From assembly GCA_019454105.1 (NCBI GenBank), contig CP075364.1, positions 1,367,362 to 1,431,361 of the forward strand: a stretch of 64,000 nt of DNA, written 5' to 3'. How positions within the stretch are numbered: the first letter of the stretch is position 1; the number at the start of each line of letters is the position of its first letter. Below are positions 40,691 to 48,325 of this stretch, piece by piece. The notes under the pieces were generated by a model. That model was not told where the DNA came from. It did not search any database and saw only the letters and a program-made list of their open reading frames with translations. This DNA comes from Fimbriimonadaceae bacterium. Lineage in GTDB: Bacteria > Armatimonadota > Fimbriimonadia > Fimbriimonadales > Fimbriimonadaceae. The translations under genes and the position numbers were made by a program.

Positions 40691-42019
40691 ATGAACCGGT
40701 TGCCCAGCGTGGACCGACTTAGCCGATCGCCTGAATTGGAGAAGTTCTCCCCCCGCACCCGGGTGGCGGCCGCCCGAGCCGCCATTGACGAGTTCAGATC
40801 AGCTGGAGGCCCGGCTCCCGGACCGGAAGATCTCGTGCGGCTGGCGTTGGAATTGGCAGAAGGTTTGGCTAACCCCCTGGTCAGACCCGCTGTCAACCTG
40901 TCCGGGGTTGTGCTCCACACTGGTCTCGGTCGGGCCCGACTCGCTCCGGAAGCCGCCGCCCAAGTCGCGATGGCCGCCGCCCGGTCGGTGACTGTCGAGA
41001 TCGACCCTGAAACAGGGGGCAGGGGTGACCGACAGGAGGCTGTCAGGGGCCTTCTCGTCGAGCTGACTGGGGCCGAAGACGCCATCGTCGTCAACAACTG
41101 CGCTGCGGCCGTGCACCTTGTCCTGCGGTCGCTCACGGCCCAGCGAGGAGTGGCGCTCTCTCGCGGTCAAATGGTGGAGATCGGAGGGTCGTTCCGGATG
41201 CCCGACATCGTTCGTGATTCGGGTTGCGCCTTGGTAGAAGTCGGTTGCACCAATCGGACCAGCCTGGACGACTATCGGGAAGCCTTGGAGTCCGGGTGTT
41301 CGGTCGTCCTCCGTTGCCACCGGTCGAACTTCACGATGACCGGGTTTGTGGGCGAGCCATCGGCAAAGGAAACGGCCGAGTTGGCGCACTCGTACGGGGC
41401 GCTGACGATCGATGACCTGGGAAGTGGGTGCCTGGTGGACACCACCCGGTACGGCCTTCCGAAGGAGCGGACTCTGCATGAAGCCGTGAGCGACGGGGCC
41501 GACGTGGTCATGGGCAGCGGCGACAAGCTGCTGGGCGGCCCTCAGGCAGGACTGATCGTCGGGCGCCGCGACTTGCTCCGGCAGGTCCGAACCCACCCTT
41601 TGGCTCGTGCCTTCCGGATCGACAAGCTGTGTCTAGCCGGCCTCGAGGCGACTCTGCGGATGTACGCCGAAGGTCGCGAGTCAGACGTTCCTTTGTGGCG
41701 ATCTCTAGCCCGCTCTCTGGCGGCTGTCAAGCGCGACGCAAGGCGACTAGCTGACGCCTTTCCGGGAAGGGCTGTGGTCGGACAGGGAACGACTGAACTG
41801 GGCGGAGGATCCTTCCCTGGGGCGGGCGTCCCAACTTGGCGAGCGGGCCTGGAGTCGCGCTCAGCCGTCTCTCTTCTCGCCGCCCTTCGGAACTCGCGCC
41901 CAGCTGTGATCGGGCGGATCGAAAAGGACCTGGTCTGGCTGGACCCAAGGCCTGCGGAAGCCGAAGACATTCAAGAAGCAGTCGCGGTCCTGCGCCGCCT
42001 TGATCCTGAACTCTTATGA
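40691..42019 (+). CDS. selA: L-seryl-tRNA(Sec) selenium transferase
   Basis: SelA is the PLP enzyme that converts Ser-tRNA(Sec) to Sec-tRNA(Sec) with selenophosphate. The protein is 442 residues. The N-terminal RLPSVDRLSRSPELEKFSPRTRVAAARAAI domain (tRNA binding), NLSGVVLHTGLGRARLAPEA, and the PLP lysine Lys279 in GSGDKLLGGPQAGLIVG are all visible. LCLAGLEATLRMY follows and a small C-terminal domain ends the chain. I chose ATG 40691 (standard N-terminus) over TTG 40649. SelB, SelD and tRNA(Sec) genes are not in the window. The next gene overlaps by ATGA, and a selenoprotein gene lies about 0.6 kb further on. Confidence 0.95.
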   Translation: MNRLPSVDRLSRSPELEKFSPRTRVAAARAAIDEFRSAGGPAPGPEDLVRLALELAEGLANPLVRPAVNLSGVVLHTGLGRARLAPEAAAQVAMAAARSVTVEIDPETGGRGDRQEAVRGLLVELTGAEDAIVVNNCAAAVHLVLRSLTAQRGVALSRGQMVEIGGSFRMPDIVRDSGCALVEVGCTNRTSLDDYREALESGCSVVLRCHRSNFTMTGFVGEPSAKETAELAHSYGALTIDDLGSGCLVDTTRYGLPKERTLHEAVSDGADVVMGSGDKLLGGPQAGLIVGRRDLLRQVRTHPLARAFRIDKLCLAGLEATLRMYAEGRESDVPLWRSLARSLAAVKRDARRLADAFPGRAVVGQGTTELGGGSFPGAGVPTWRAGLESRSAVSLLAALRNSRPAVIGRIEKDLVWLDPRPAEAEDIQEAVAVLRRLDPELL

Positions 42020-42606
42020 CAAGTCATGCCACCGAACACCAGAGCGACACCATCCGGGCCTTGGTCAGAGCCCTCGACCTTCATGGGCCTGGCGAGGGTG
42101 GCCACGCCGAGCGTGTCGCGGTCTATGCCGTCGCGACAGGCGAGAAGATGAGGCTGACTTTTGACGAGTTGCTGACCCTCCGTCGGGCCGCTGCCCTCCA
42201 TGACCTTGGTAAGCTCGGGCTCGATCGCGCCCTTTTGAGCCAACCGGGGCCTCTTGACGAGGCCCAATCGAATGAAGTGCGCGCCCACTGCCTCATGGCT
42301 CTCCAAGTCGTCGGGTCGTTCGAGTGGCTGCGCGCCGCCGTGCCGATGATCCGCCACCACCACGAGAGGTGGGACGGCCAAGGCTACCCAGACGGACTGA
42401 CGGGAGAATCTATTCCTCTCGGGGCCCGCATCATAGCGGTAGCCGAATCATTTGATGTTTTGACCTTTGGGGCTCCATGGCGACCGGCCGTGAGCGAAGC
42501 GGAGGCTGTCCGAGAGCTCCAAGCCGGAGCGGGGTCGCAGTTCGACCCAACCGTGGTCGCCGCCTTCCTCGAAGTCCAGCCCCTGATCCAGCCCGTAGCC
42601 GTCTAA
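42016..42606 (+). CDS. HD-GYP domain protein
   Basis: A 196-residue stand-alone HD-GYP-type phosphohydrolase. The HD doublet is in AALHDLGKLGLD, and the extended HHHERWDGQGYPDGLTGESIPLGARIIAVAESFDVL carries the GYP motif and metal ligands. Such proteins often hydrolyse c-di-GMP; substrate not proven here. It has no sensor domain. Its start overlaps selA (ATGA). Its stop overlaps the stop of the convergent selenoprotein gene (CTAA). Co-transcription with selA is likely. Confidence 0.88.
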   Translation: MTSHATEHQSDTIRALVRALDLHGPGEGGHAERVAVYAVATGEKMRLTFDELLTLRRAAALHDLGKLGLDRALLSQPGPLDEAQSNEVRAHCLMALQVVGSFEWLRAAVPMIRHHHERWDGQGYPDGLTGESIPLGARIIAVAESFDVLTFGAPWRPAVSEAEAVRELQAGAGSQFDPTVVAAFLEVQPLIQPVAV

Positions 42607-42893
42607 CGTCCGGAAGTCTTCTGCTCAATGGCTCGGAGCACCTCTCCTGGTTCAGCGTGCCGTCCGACCGCGTGCTTGGAGAACACTGTCGCACCATCGA
42701 CCTTCACGTCGAAGATCCCACCGCCGCCGGGAACAAGCACGACCTTTTCGAGGACATGGGGAGCGCCCATCGAGGCCCGGAACGCTTCAAACAACTCGGC
42801 CGCCAGACCGGCAGCCCGCGGCGTGTAGTTTCACGCCAGACAAAATGTGATCTCGACGACCATCGTGAACTTGAGAGTACCCTTGTCGCTCAT
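42603..42893 (-). CDS. SelW/Rdx-family selenoprotein with in-frame UGA
   Basis: A thioredoxin-like Rdx (SelW/SelT/SelH) protein of 96 residues, with selenocysteine at position 21. Reading from ATG 42893, the minus strand gives MSDKGTLKFTMVVEITFCLA, then TGA at 42833-42831, then NYTPRAAGLAAELFEAF and on to VVLVPGGGGIFDVKVDGATVFSK. This is the Rdx fold, with CxxU (C18, U21) in place of the family's CxxC/CxxU. The downstream PG-GG-x-F and GR-x-x-EPGE text matches the family. The ATG overlaps the upstream membrane-gene stop (ATGA). Without Sec decoding only a headless 63-residue frame from TTG 42794 remains. The protein likely works in redox chemistry; its substrate is unknown. Confidence 0.87.
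42798..42816 (-). promoter_or_regulatory. Bacterial SECIS-like hairpin
   Basis: Starting 15 nt after the UGA, GGCTGCC-GGTCT-GGCGGCC forms a 7-bp stem (one U-G wobble) with a 5-nt loop GGUCU. The first loop G is 22 nt after the UGA. Bacterial SECIS elements sit just 3' of UGA, with a G in the first loop positions, and bind SelB. GGUCU is also the apical loop of the E. coli fdhF SECIS (recalled from the literature). The hairpin lies inside the coding sequence, as expected in bacteria. Confidence 0.75.
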
Positions 42894-43273
42894 TCCCCCT
42901 GGAACCATTCCTTGACTTCCGGACGGAGCCAGGCCTGGAGAAGGAGGAGGCAGAGAGGCGTCAGACAACAACTCGCGATTCCCAAAGAAATGTTCCCCAC
43001 GTGCATGGCCCAGTGACCTGGGCGCCGCTGGACCCGCGAGAGCCAGAGGTTCAACAGGCCAAAGGCGACCGCCGTAGGCAGGAACAGGGCTCCGGCCAAG
43101 AGCCATACAGAGTCGGGCACCCATTCGCTCGCCAGGGCTTCCCTGCGCGCGATCATCCAAACAGAGACGGCGGCCAACAGCAGGTTCAAACCAGCGGACA
43201 CGAAGCAATACACGCGGTAATAGACGACGGCCCGAGGCACGGACTCTAGTTTAGACTCGGGTACACCAAGCAT
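42890..43273 (-). CDS. Small membrane protein upstream of selenoprotein
   Basis: A 127-residue protein with four predicted transmembrane segments (VVYYRVYCFVSAGLNLLLAAVSVWMIA, VWLLAGALFLPTAVAFGLLNL, ISLGIASCCLTPLCLLLL and flanking). I do not recognise the family. Its stop overlaps the selenoprotein ATG (TGA/ATGA), so the two are probably translated together. ATG 43273 shares CATG with the divergent NFACT start; GTG 43240 (VPRAVVYY) is a plausible alternative start that would free the region. Confidence 0.65.
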   Translation of the reverse strand: MLGVPESKLESVPRAVVYYRVYCFVSAGLNLLLAAVSVWMIARREALASEWVPDSVWLLAGALFLPTAVAFGLLNLWLSRVQRRPGHWAMHVGNISLGIASCCLTPLCLLLLQAWLRPEVKEWFQGE

Positions 43274-44864
43274 GAAGGTGCGGATCCCATTCGACAGTCT
43301 GACGATGGCGGCCGTTGTCGCAGAGTTGCAGCCGCTCGTCGGGGCACGTCTTGATAAGATCGTCCAGACCGACGAGGTGACGGTCGTTCTCGGCTTCTAC
43401 AAAGGCAACGAGAGCTATATCTTGCTCTCAGCCGACCCGAACTACTCACGTGCTCACCTCATCGCCCGGCGGCCCGAGGGGATCAAGCCGCCGCCTCGGT
43501 TTTGCGCCGACCTCCGCCGCACCCTCTCCGACGCCACACTCCAGTTCGTCCGCCAGCGGGGGCTCGACAGGGTCATGGAGGTCGGCCTCAGCGCCCCGTC
43601 AGGCGACTATCAACTCGTCGCCGAACTCATGGGCAAACACTCCAACCTGATCTTGGTCCGGCAAGACCGTTCCATCGCGACCGCGATCAAGTACGTTGGG
43701 CCAAGCAAGAGCCGCCGGCCCATCCTCGCGGGAAAACCCTACGAACCACCGCCGTTCGAGCCTCGGCCCAGCTTGCTGGAAGCCAAGCCGGGCGACAATC
43801 TTCGAGAGTTCGACGGCGGATCACCGTTCCTCGCCAAGTTGATCGAGGCCGGAACGCCCCTGGAAGAGGTCCAGTCCAGCGTACGGGAGGGGCGACTGGC
43901 CGCCTTCTATGCCCATGGTCACGGGGCGTATCCGCTCCCGCTCGGTCCACTCGGGTTGCCATTCGTCGTCAGGTCCTCCCTCGGCCTGGCCCTCGAACAA
44001 TCCTTCACGGGTTTGATCGAATCCGACAGGGCCCATGCTCAGAAGCAGGGCCTCCTCAAACAGCTTTCTCGGGTGCTCCTTGCCCGCGAAGTGGCCCTCC
44101 TCGAGGTTCGCGAGTCCGTCGATGCGGCGAAGAACGCAGACAGGCTCCAGCTGTTCGGGCAACTTGTGCTCGCTTATCAAGGCCAGATCAAGCCAGGCGA
44201 CCGGGCTCTCGACGCCTGGGACTACGAGGGCCGACCGCTCGCCGTGCCCCTCCGAGCCGACTTGACACCGCTTGAGAACGCGCAGAGGTACTTCGACAAG
44301 GCCAAACGGGCCAAGTCCCGGGCCGACGAAATGCTGTCCCAAGAAGCGAGGCTCGACAGCGACGCCAGAGAACTCGCGAGGTGGCTGCAGGAAGTCGAAT
44401 CGACCGACGATCCCGAACGGATCAAGACCGCTTTCGAAGAGGCAGAACGGCGCCGCTGGCTCAACCTGACCCCTGCGCCGGCCAGAAGCCGCGAAGAGCG
44501 ACCCTTCGAGGGCCACGCGATCCGCGAGCTCGTTTCGCCAGGAGGCTGGCGCGTCCTTTACGGCGAGAACGCGACCTCGAACGACTATCTGACAACGAAG
44601 TTCGCAAGGCCGAGCGACCTGTGGTTCCATGTCCGGGGTGCCCCCTCGGCCCACGTGGTTCTCGCCACGAACAACCAGCCCGACCGCGTGCAACGCGCCG
44701 ATCTTGAGTTCGCGGCGCGGGTCGCGGTCAGTCGCTCGCCATCCAAGCACTCAGGATATGTTTCGGTGGACTATGTTCAGAAACGCCACGTCCGCAAGCC
44801 GCGCGGGTCGGCCCCGGGGTTCGCGACCTACACCAACGAAAAGACCCTTCATGTGGAGACCTGA
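43272..44864 (+). CDS. rqcH: NFACT family protein (RqcH/FbpA type)
   Basis: A 530-residue NFACT protein. RqcH binds stalled 50S subunits and adds C-terminal alanine tails to mark aborted peptides. Visible are an NFACT-N domain (IPFDSLTMAAVVAELQPLVGARLDKIVQ), helix-rich middle (QARLDSDARELARWLQEVE) forming the coiled-coil arm, and a C-terminal NFACT-R domain (GWRVLYGENATSNDYLTTKFARPSDLWFHVRGAPSAHVVL). The last two segments are the RNA-binding fold. It may also be called a fibronectin-binding-like protein. The ATG overlaps the divergent ATG at CATG 43271-43274. Confidence 0.88.
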   Translation: MKVRIPFDSLTMAAVVAELQPLVGARLDKIVQTDEVTVVLGFYKGNESYILLSADPNYSRAHLIARRPEGIKPPPRFCADLRRTLSDATLQFVRQRGLDRVMEVGLSAPSGDYQLVAELMGKHSNLILVRQDRSIATAIKYVGPSKSRRPILAGKPYEPPPFEPRPSLLEAKPGDNLREFDGGSPFLAKLIEAGTPLEEVQSSVREGRLAAFYAHGHGAYPLPLGPLGLPFVVRSSLGLALEQSFTGLIESDRAHAQKQGLLKQLSRVLLAREVALLEVRESVDAAKNADRLQLFGQLVLAYQGQIKPGDRALDAWDYEGRPLAVPLRADLTPLENAQRYFDKAKRAKSRADEMLSQEARLDSDARELARWLQEVESTDDPERIKTAFEEAERRRWLNLTPAPARSREERPFEGHAIRELVSPGGWRVLYGENATSNDYLTTKFARPSDLWFHVRGAPSAHVVLATNNQPDRVQRADLEFAARVAVSRSPSKHSGYVSVDYVQKRHVRKPRGSAPGFATYTNEKTLHVET

Positions 44865-44891
44865 GGGCCAGACGGGGCAGAATGAGCAAGC

Positions 44892-45587
44892 ATGGCGCCC
44901 CCGCCCCTGTGGGTGATCGATCAAGATCTCTTCCGCCTGATCCACGTGGAACTGAGTCGGCCATGGCTCGACCCGGTCGCCCACGTCGCAAACATGTCGG
45001 GGCTTGGATATCTTCAGGGACTGGCCCTGCTGGTAGCAGGCCTTCGGCAACGCACCGGGCCATGGGGCGAGCGGCTCACGGCCTTGGCCTTAGCGATCGG
45101 GTGCGCCTCAATCGAACGTGACATCTCCGCCGGGCTGGCCCTGGTAGGGGTCTGGTTGATCGTCCGGCAGTTCCAACCGCGAGAGTGTTGGTGGGCGATG
45201 GGGGCGACGGCTCTTAGCGGCCTCGTGCGCTTGGCGATCGTGCCTTTGGCCTCTCGCGAACGGCCCAGCAATTTCGACTTCGCCCAACCGTTTGAGCCGA
45301 TTTTCGGGAGAACTAGCTTGCCCAGCGGCCATGCGACGACCACGTTCGCCGTCTTTTTCATGTTGGCTTGGCTCGCGGGGCCGCGGTGGTCGGTGGTGCT
45401 GGCGGGCCTCTGGGCTGCAGCTGTCGGATTTTCTCGGGTCTACGGGGGCGTGCACTATCCGCTCGACATCGTGGCGGGCGTGGCCCTTGGGCTGATAACC
45501 GCTTCTGCCCTGGCGGCGCTCGACCGTCACCTCACTGCCGCGCGAGACGCTTCTTCGAACGAGCCTGCCTTGCGGAACCTATCATAA
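44892..45587 (+). CDS. PAP2-family membrane phosphatase
   Basis: A 231-residue phosphatidic acid phosphatase type 2 protein with about five transmembrane helices. The phosphatase signature is visible as RERPSNF (first motif), PSGHATTTFAVFF (second motif) and SRVYGGVHYPLDIVAG (third motif with catalytic His). Family members act on lipid phosphates such as undecaprenyl pyrophosphate at the outer face. Its C-terminus overlaps the convergent accA gene by 61 bp. Substrate not known. Confidence 0.86.
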   Translation: MAPPPLWVIDQDLFRLIHVELSRPWLDPVAHVANMSGLGYLQGLALLVAGLRQRTGPWGERLTALALAIGCASIERDISAGLALVGVWLIVRQFQPRECWWAMGATALSGLVRLAIVPLASRERPSNFDFAQPFEPIFGRTSLPSGHATTTFAVFFMLAWLAGPRWSVVLAGLWAAAVGFSRVYGGVHYPLDIVAGVALGLITASALAALDRHLTAARDASSNEPALRNLS

Positions 45588-46519
45588 CGGTGTCGCTTAA
45601 TCTCGTCAGGCGACATCGGGCCAAGCTCGGAAAGGGCCTCAAGGATCCCCGTCTTCACGGTCGCGGCCGCTTCGGCGAAGTTCCGGTGGGCCCCTCCGAA
45701 AGGCTCTGGCAACACCTTATCGACGATCCCAAGCTCCAGTGCCGACGAAGAAGTCAGGCCAAGGGCGGCGGCAGCCTCCGGGCCCTTGCTCGGGTCACGC
45801 CAGAGGATCGCGGCACACCCCTCGGGAGGGATCACCGAGTAGATCGCGTGCTCCAACATCAGCACCTTGTTCGCGACAGCGATGGCGATCGCCCCCCCGC
45901 TGCCGCCCTCGCCGATGAGGACGCTCACGACGGGAACGCGCAAGCCGAACATCGCAAGCATCGAGGCGGCGATGGCCTCTGCGATCCCCCGGCCCTCGCT
46001 CTCGACACCAGGGTCGGCGGCAGGGGTATCGACCAAGGTCACGACCGGCATTCGGAACCGGTCGGCCATCTCGAAAAGACGAATCGCCTTCCGGTACCCC
46101 TCCGGCTTGCTCATGGCAAAGTTGCGGAAGGTCCGCTCTTGGAGGTTCCGGCCCTTTTGTTGGCCGACAATCATGACTGGCCTACCGTCAAGGAAAGCTG
46201 GCCCGCCGACCATGGCCCGATCGCTGCCGTACCGACGGTCGCCCTCAAGCTCGGTAAAGTCCGTGAATACGGTTCCAACATAGTCGAGCAAGTAGGGACG
46301 GGTCTCCGCTCTCGCAAGGAGCACTTCTTCCCAAGGGGTGAGCCGACTGTAACGAAGCTGGACATATGTGTCGCGCCGCTGCTTGAGCTCTTGGACCTTT
46401 TCCTCCGCAGCTCCGCGCTTCGCCGGATCGGTCTCGCGTTGGGCCGCCCTCTCAAGACGCTCGATCATCTGTTCGAGCTCCAGCACCGGCTGTTCCCATT
46501 CCTTCCAAGTCTTGGCCAT
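45527..46519 (-). CDS. accA: Acetyl-CoA carboxylase carboxyltransferase alpha
   Basis: AccA, one of two carboxyltransferase subunits that move CO2 from carboxybiotin to acetyl-CoA, giving malonyl-CoA for fatty acid synthesis. The protein is 330 residues. WEQPVLELEQMIERL is the N-terminal helix, and GGPAFLDGRPVMIVGQQKGR, TLVDTPAADPGVESEGRG and IGEGGSGGAIAIAVANKVLMLEHAIYSVIPPEGCAAILW are conserved. It is last in glmU-prs-accD-accA and starts 5 bp after the accD stop. Confidence 0.95.
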   Translation of the reverse strand: MAKTWKEWEQPVLELEQMIERLERAAQRETDPAKRGAAEEKVQELKQRRDTYVQLRYSRLTPWEEVLLARAETRPYLLDYVGTVFTDFTELEGDRRYGSDRAMVGGPAFLDGRPVMIVGQQKGRNLQERTFRNFAMSKPEGYRKAIRLFEMADRFRMPVVTLVDTPAADPGVESEGRGIAEAIAASMLAMFGLRVPVVSVLIGEGGSGGAIAIAVANKVLMLEHAIYSVIPPEGCAAILWRDPSKGPEAAAALGLTSSSALELGIVDKVLPEPFGGAHRNFAEAAATVKTGILEALSELGPMSPDEIKRHRYDRFRKAGSFEEASRAAVR

Positions 46520-46524
46520 CGTGC

Positions 46525-47349
46525 CTATGCCCCCACCAGGGCCTTGCCTGTCCGCAGGTGGGCCCCGAGGGCCCGGACAAGGGCGATCAAGGTACCGCGC
46601 ATATCCCGCCTCTCAACGATCCGATCGACCATCCCAGACTTGTTCACCCATTCGGCTGTCTGGAAGTCTGAAGGGGCTTTGACGACCTGGGCTTGCTTCG
46701 ACACCCTGGCGCCAGCAAACCCGATCATCGCTTTCGGCTCGGCAAGGATAACGTCGGCCACACTGGCATAGCTGGCGAGAACCCCGGCCATGGTCGGGTC
46801 GGTCATGACCGCGATGAACGGCACGCCTGCTTCCCGGCACCTCTCGACCGCGACAGTCGTCTTCGCCATCTGAACCAGACTCGAAAGTCCTTCTTGCATT
46901 CGGGCCCCGCCGCTGGCGCACACCATGATAACTGGCATACCTTCTTCGGCCCCGCGCTCCAGGCACCGCGTCACCTTTTCTCCTGCGACGACCCCCATAG
47001 ACCCCCCCATGAAGCCGAACTCGGCGACACCCGCGCTCACCGGCATACCGTCAAGCTTGGCCCGGCCGATCATGACGCTGTCGTTCATCCCTGTCTTGGT
47101 CACAGCCTGCTCGTGTTTCGGCATGTAGTCAGGAAACTTGAGGACGTCCACCGTGCGGAGCCCGGCGTCCGTCTCTTCGAAAGATCCTTCGTCAAAGGTG
47201 CAAGCGATCCGGTCCCGAGCGCTCAACCGGTGATGGTGCCCACAAAAGCGGCAGACCCTGAGTTCGTGCTCAAAGTCCGCAGAAAACAGTGTCTTGCGGC
47301 AACTTGTACACTGGACAAATCGGCCAGCGTCGGCCTCTCCAGATGGCAT
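46525..47349 (-). CDS. accD: Acetyl-CoA carboxylase carboxyltransferase beta
   Basis: AccD, the zinc-binding carboxyltransferase subunit that pairs with AccA. The protein is 274 residues from ATG 47349. The Cys4 zinc finger is C-T-S-C ... C-R-F-C near residues 14-36. FGFMGGSMGVVAGEKVTRCLERG and VIMVCASGGARMQEGLSSLVQMAK are typical. An upstream open frame to 47682 translates antisense prs text and was discarded. The gap to prs is 26 bp. Confidence 0.95.
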   Translation of the reverse strand: MPSGEADAGRFVQCTSCRKTLFSADFEHELRVCRFCGHHHRLSARDRIACTFDEGSFEETDAGLRTVDVLKFPDYMPKHEQAVTKTGMNDSVMIGRAKLDGMPVSAGVAEFGFMGGSMGVVAGEKVTRCLERGAEEGMPVIMVCASGGARMQEGLSSLVQMAKTTVAVERCREAGVPFIAVMTDPTMAGVLASYASVADVILAEPKAMIGFAGARVSKQAQVVKAPSDFQTAEWVNKSGMVDRIVERRDMRGTLIALVRALGAHLRTGKALVGA

Positions 47350-47375
47350 CGGTTTCAGGTTACCTCTCCGAACCT

Positions 47376-48320
47376 CTAGCGAAAGTCGTCGAACAGGGTG
47401 CTGATCGACTCGTTCTTGTGGATCCGACGGATCGCCTCGCCGATGAGCGGCGACGCCGGAAGGATCTTGAGTTTGGGGAAATGCTTGACGCTCGGGATCG
47501 GCACGGTGTCCAAGGTCACGACGCTGGTCACGATGCTGTCCTGAAGGCGCTGACTGGCGTTGCCCGAAAACACGGCGTGGGTGGCAGCGGCATGGACTTC
47601 CACGGCCCCACGCTTCAGCAGAGCCTCCGCGCCTTGGATGATCGAACCGCCAGTGTCGATCATATCGTCGATCATCAGGCACCTCTTGCCAGAGACGTCG
47701 CCGATGATCTCGACAATATCGACCTTGTTCGGCTCGGGCCGCCTTTTGGCGATGATGGCGATCGGGGCCCGGAGCATTTCGGCCAAGGCTCGGGCACGGG
47801 TGACGCCTGCGACGTCGGGCGACACGACCACGACGTCGTCGTCCTCTGTGAATCCTAGCTCCACGAAGTGCCGACCCAAGATCGGTCCGCCGTAAAGGTG
47901 GTCGACCGGGATGTCGAAGAATCCTTGGATCTGCTCGGCATGGAGGTCAACGCAGACGACGCGGTGGGCCCCGGCTTCTTCGATCAGGTCTGCGACCAGT
48001 CGGGCGGTGATCGGTTCACGAGGCTTGAGCTTCTTGTCCTGGCGGGCATAACCGTAATACGGGATCACGACGGTGATCCGGCTCGCGCTTGCCCGGCGGA
48101 AAGCGTCCAGCAAGATCAGCAGCTCCATCAGCGAGTCGTTGACCGGCGCGCAGGTGGGCTGGATGATGAAGACGTCGTTGCCCCGAGCGCTCTCGTCCAC
48201 CTGGATCCTGATTTCGCCGTCACTAAACCGCGTCGATGTCATTCTCCCAAGTTCGACCTGAAGATAGTCTGCGACACGCAGCCCCAAGTCTTTGTGGGCG
48301 TTGCCTGCAAAAAGCTTCAT
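47376..48320 (-). CDS. prs: Ribose-phosphate pyrophosphokinase
   Basis: Prs makes PRPP from ribose-5-phosphate and ATP, feeding nucleotide, histidine and tryptophan synthesis. The protein is 314 residues. The PRPP-binding loop is in CLMIDDMIDTGGSIIQGAEAL, and FSDGEIRIQVDESARGNDVFIIQPT, RQDKKLKPREPITARL, and VVVSPDVAGVTRARALA are signatures. ATG 48320 starts KLFAGNAH, as expected; the frame is open upstream but only into glmU text. It is 5 bp after glmU. PRPP is used by upp and hpt in this window. Confidence 0.95.
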   Translation of the reverse strand: MKLFAGNAHKDLGLRVADYLQVELGRMTSTRFSDGEIRIQVDESARGNDVFIIQPTCAPVNDSLMELLILLDAFRRASASRITVVIPYYGYARQDKKLKPREPITARLVADLIEEAGAHRVVCVDLHAEQIQGFFDIPVDHLYGGPILGRHFVELGFTEDDDVVVVSPDVAGVTRARALAEMLRAPIAIIAKRRPEPNKVDIVEIIGDVSGKRCLMIDDMIDTGGSIIQGAEALLKRGAVEVHAAATHAVFSGNASQRLQDSIVTSVVTLDTVPIPSVKHFPKLKILPASPLIGEAIRRIHKNESISTLFDDFR

Positions 48321-48325
48321 GCCCG

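Noticed and set aside
42831-42833. The TGA could be a nonsense mutation or sequencing error in a pseudogene
   Set aside because: Both sides keep the Rdx family pattern, the TGA sits exactly at the second position of CxxC/U, a SECIS-like hairpin follows, and selA is nearby. A random stop would not be expected to fall on this residue.
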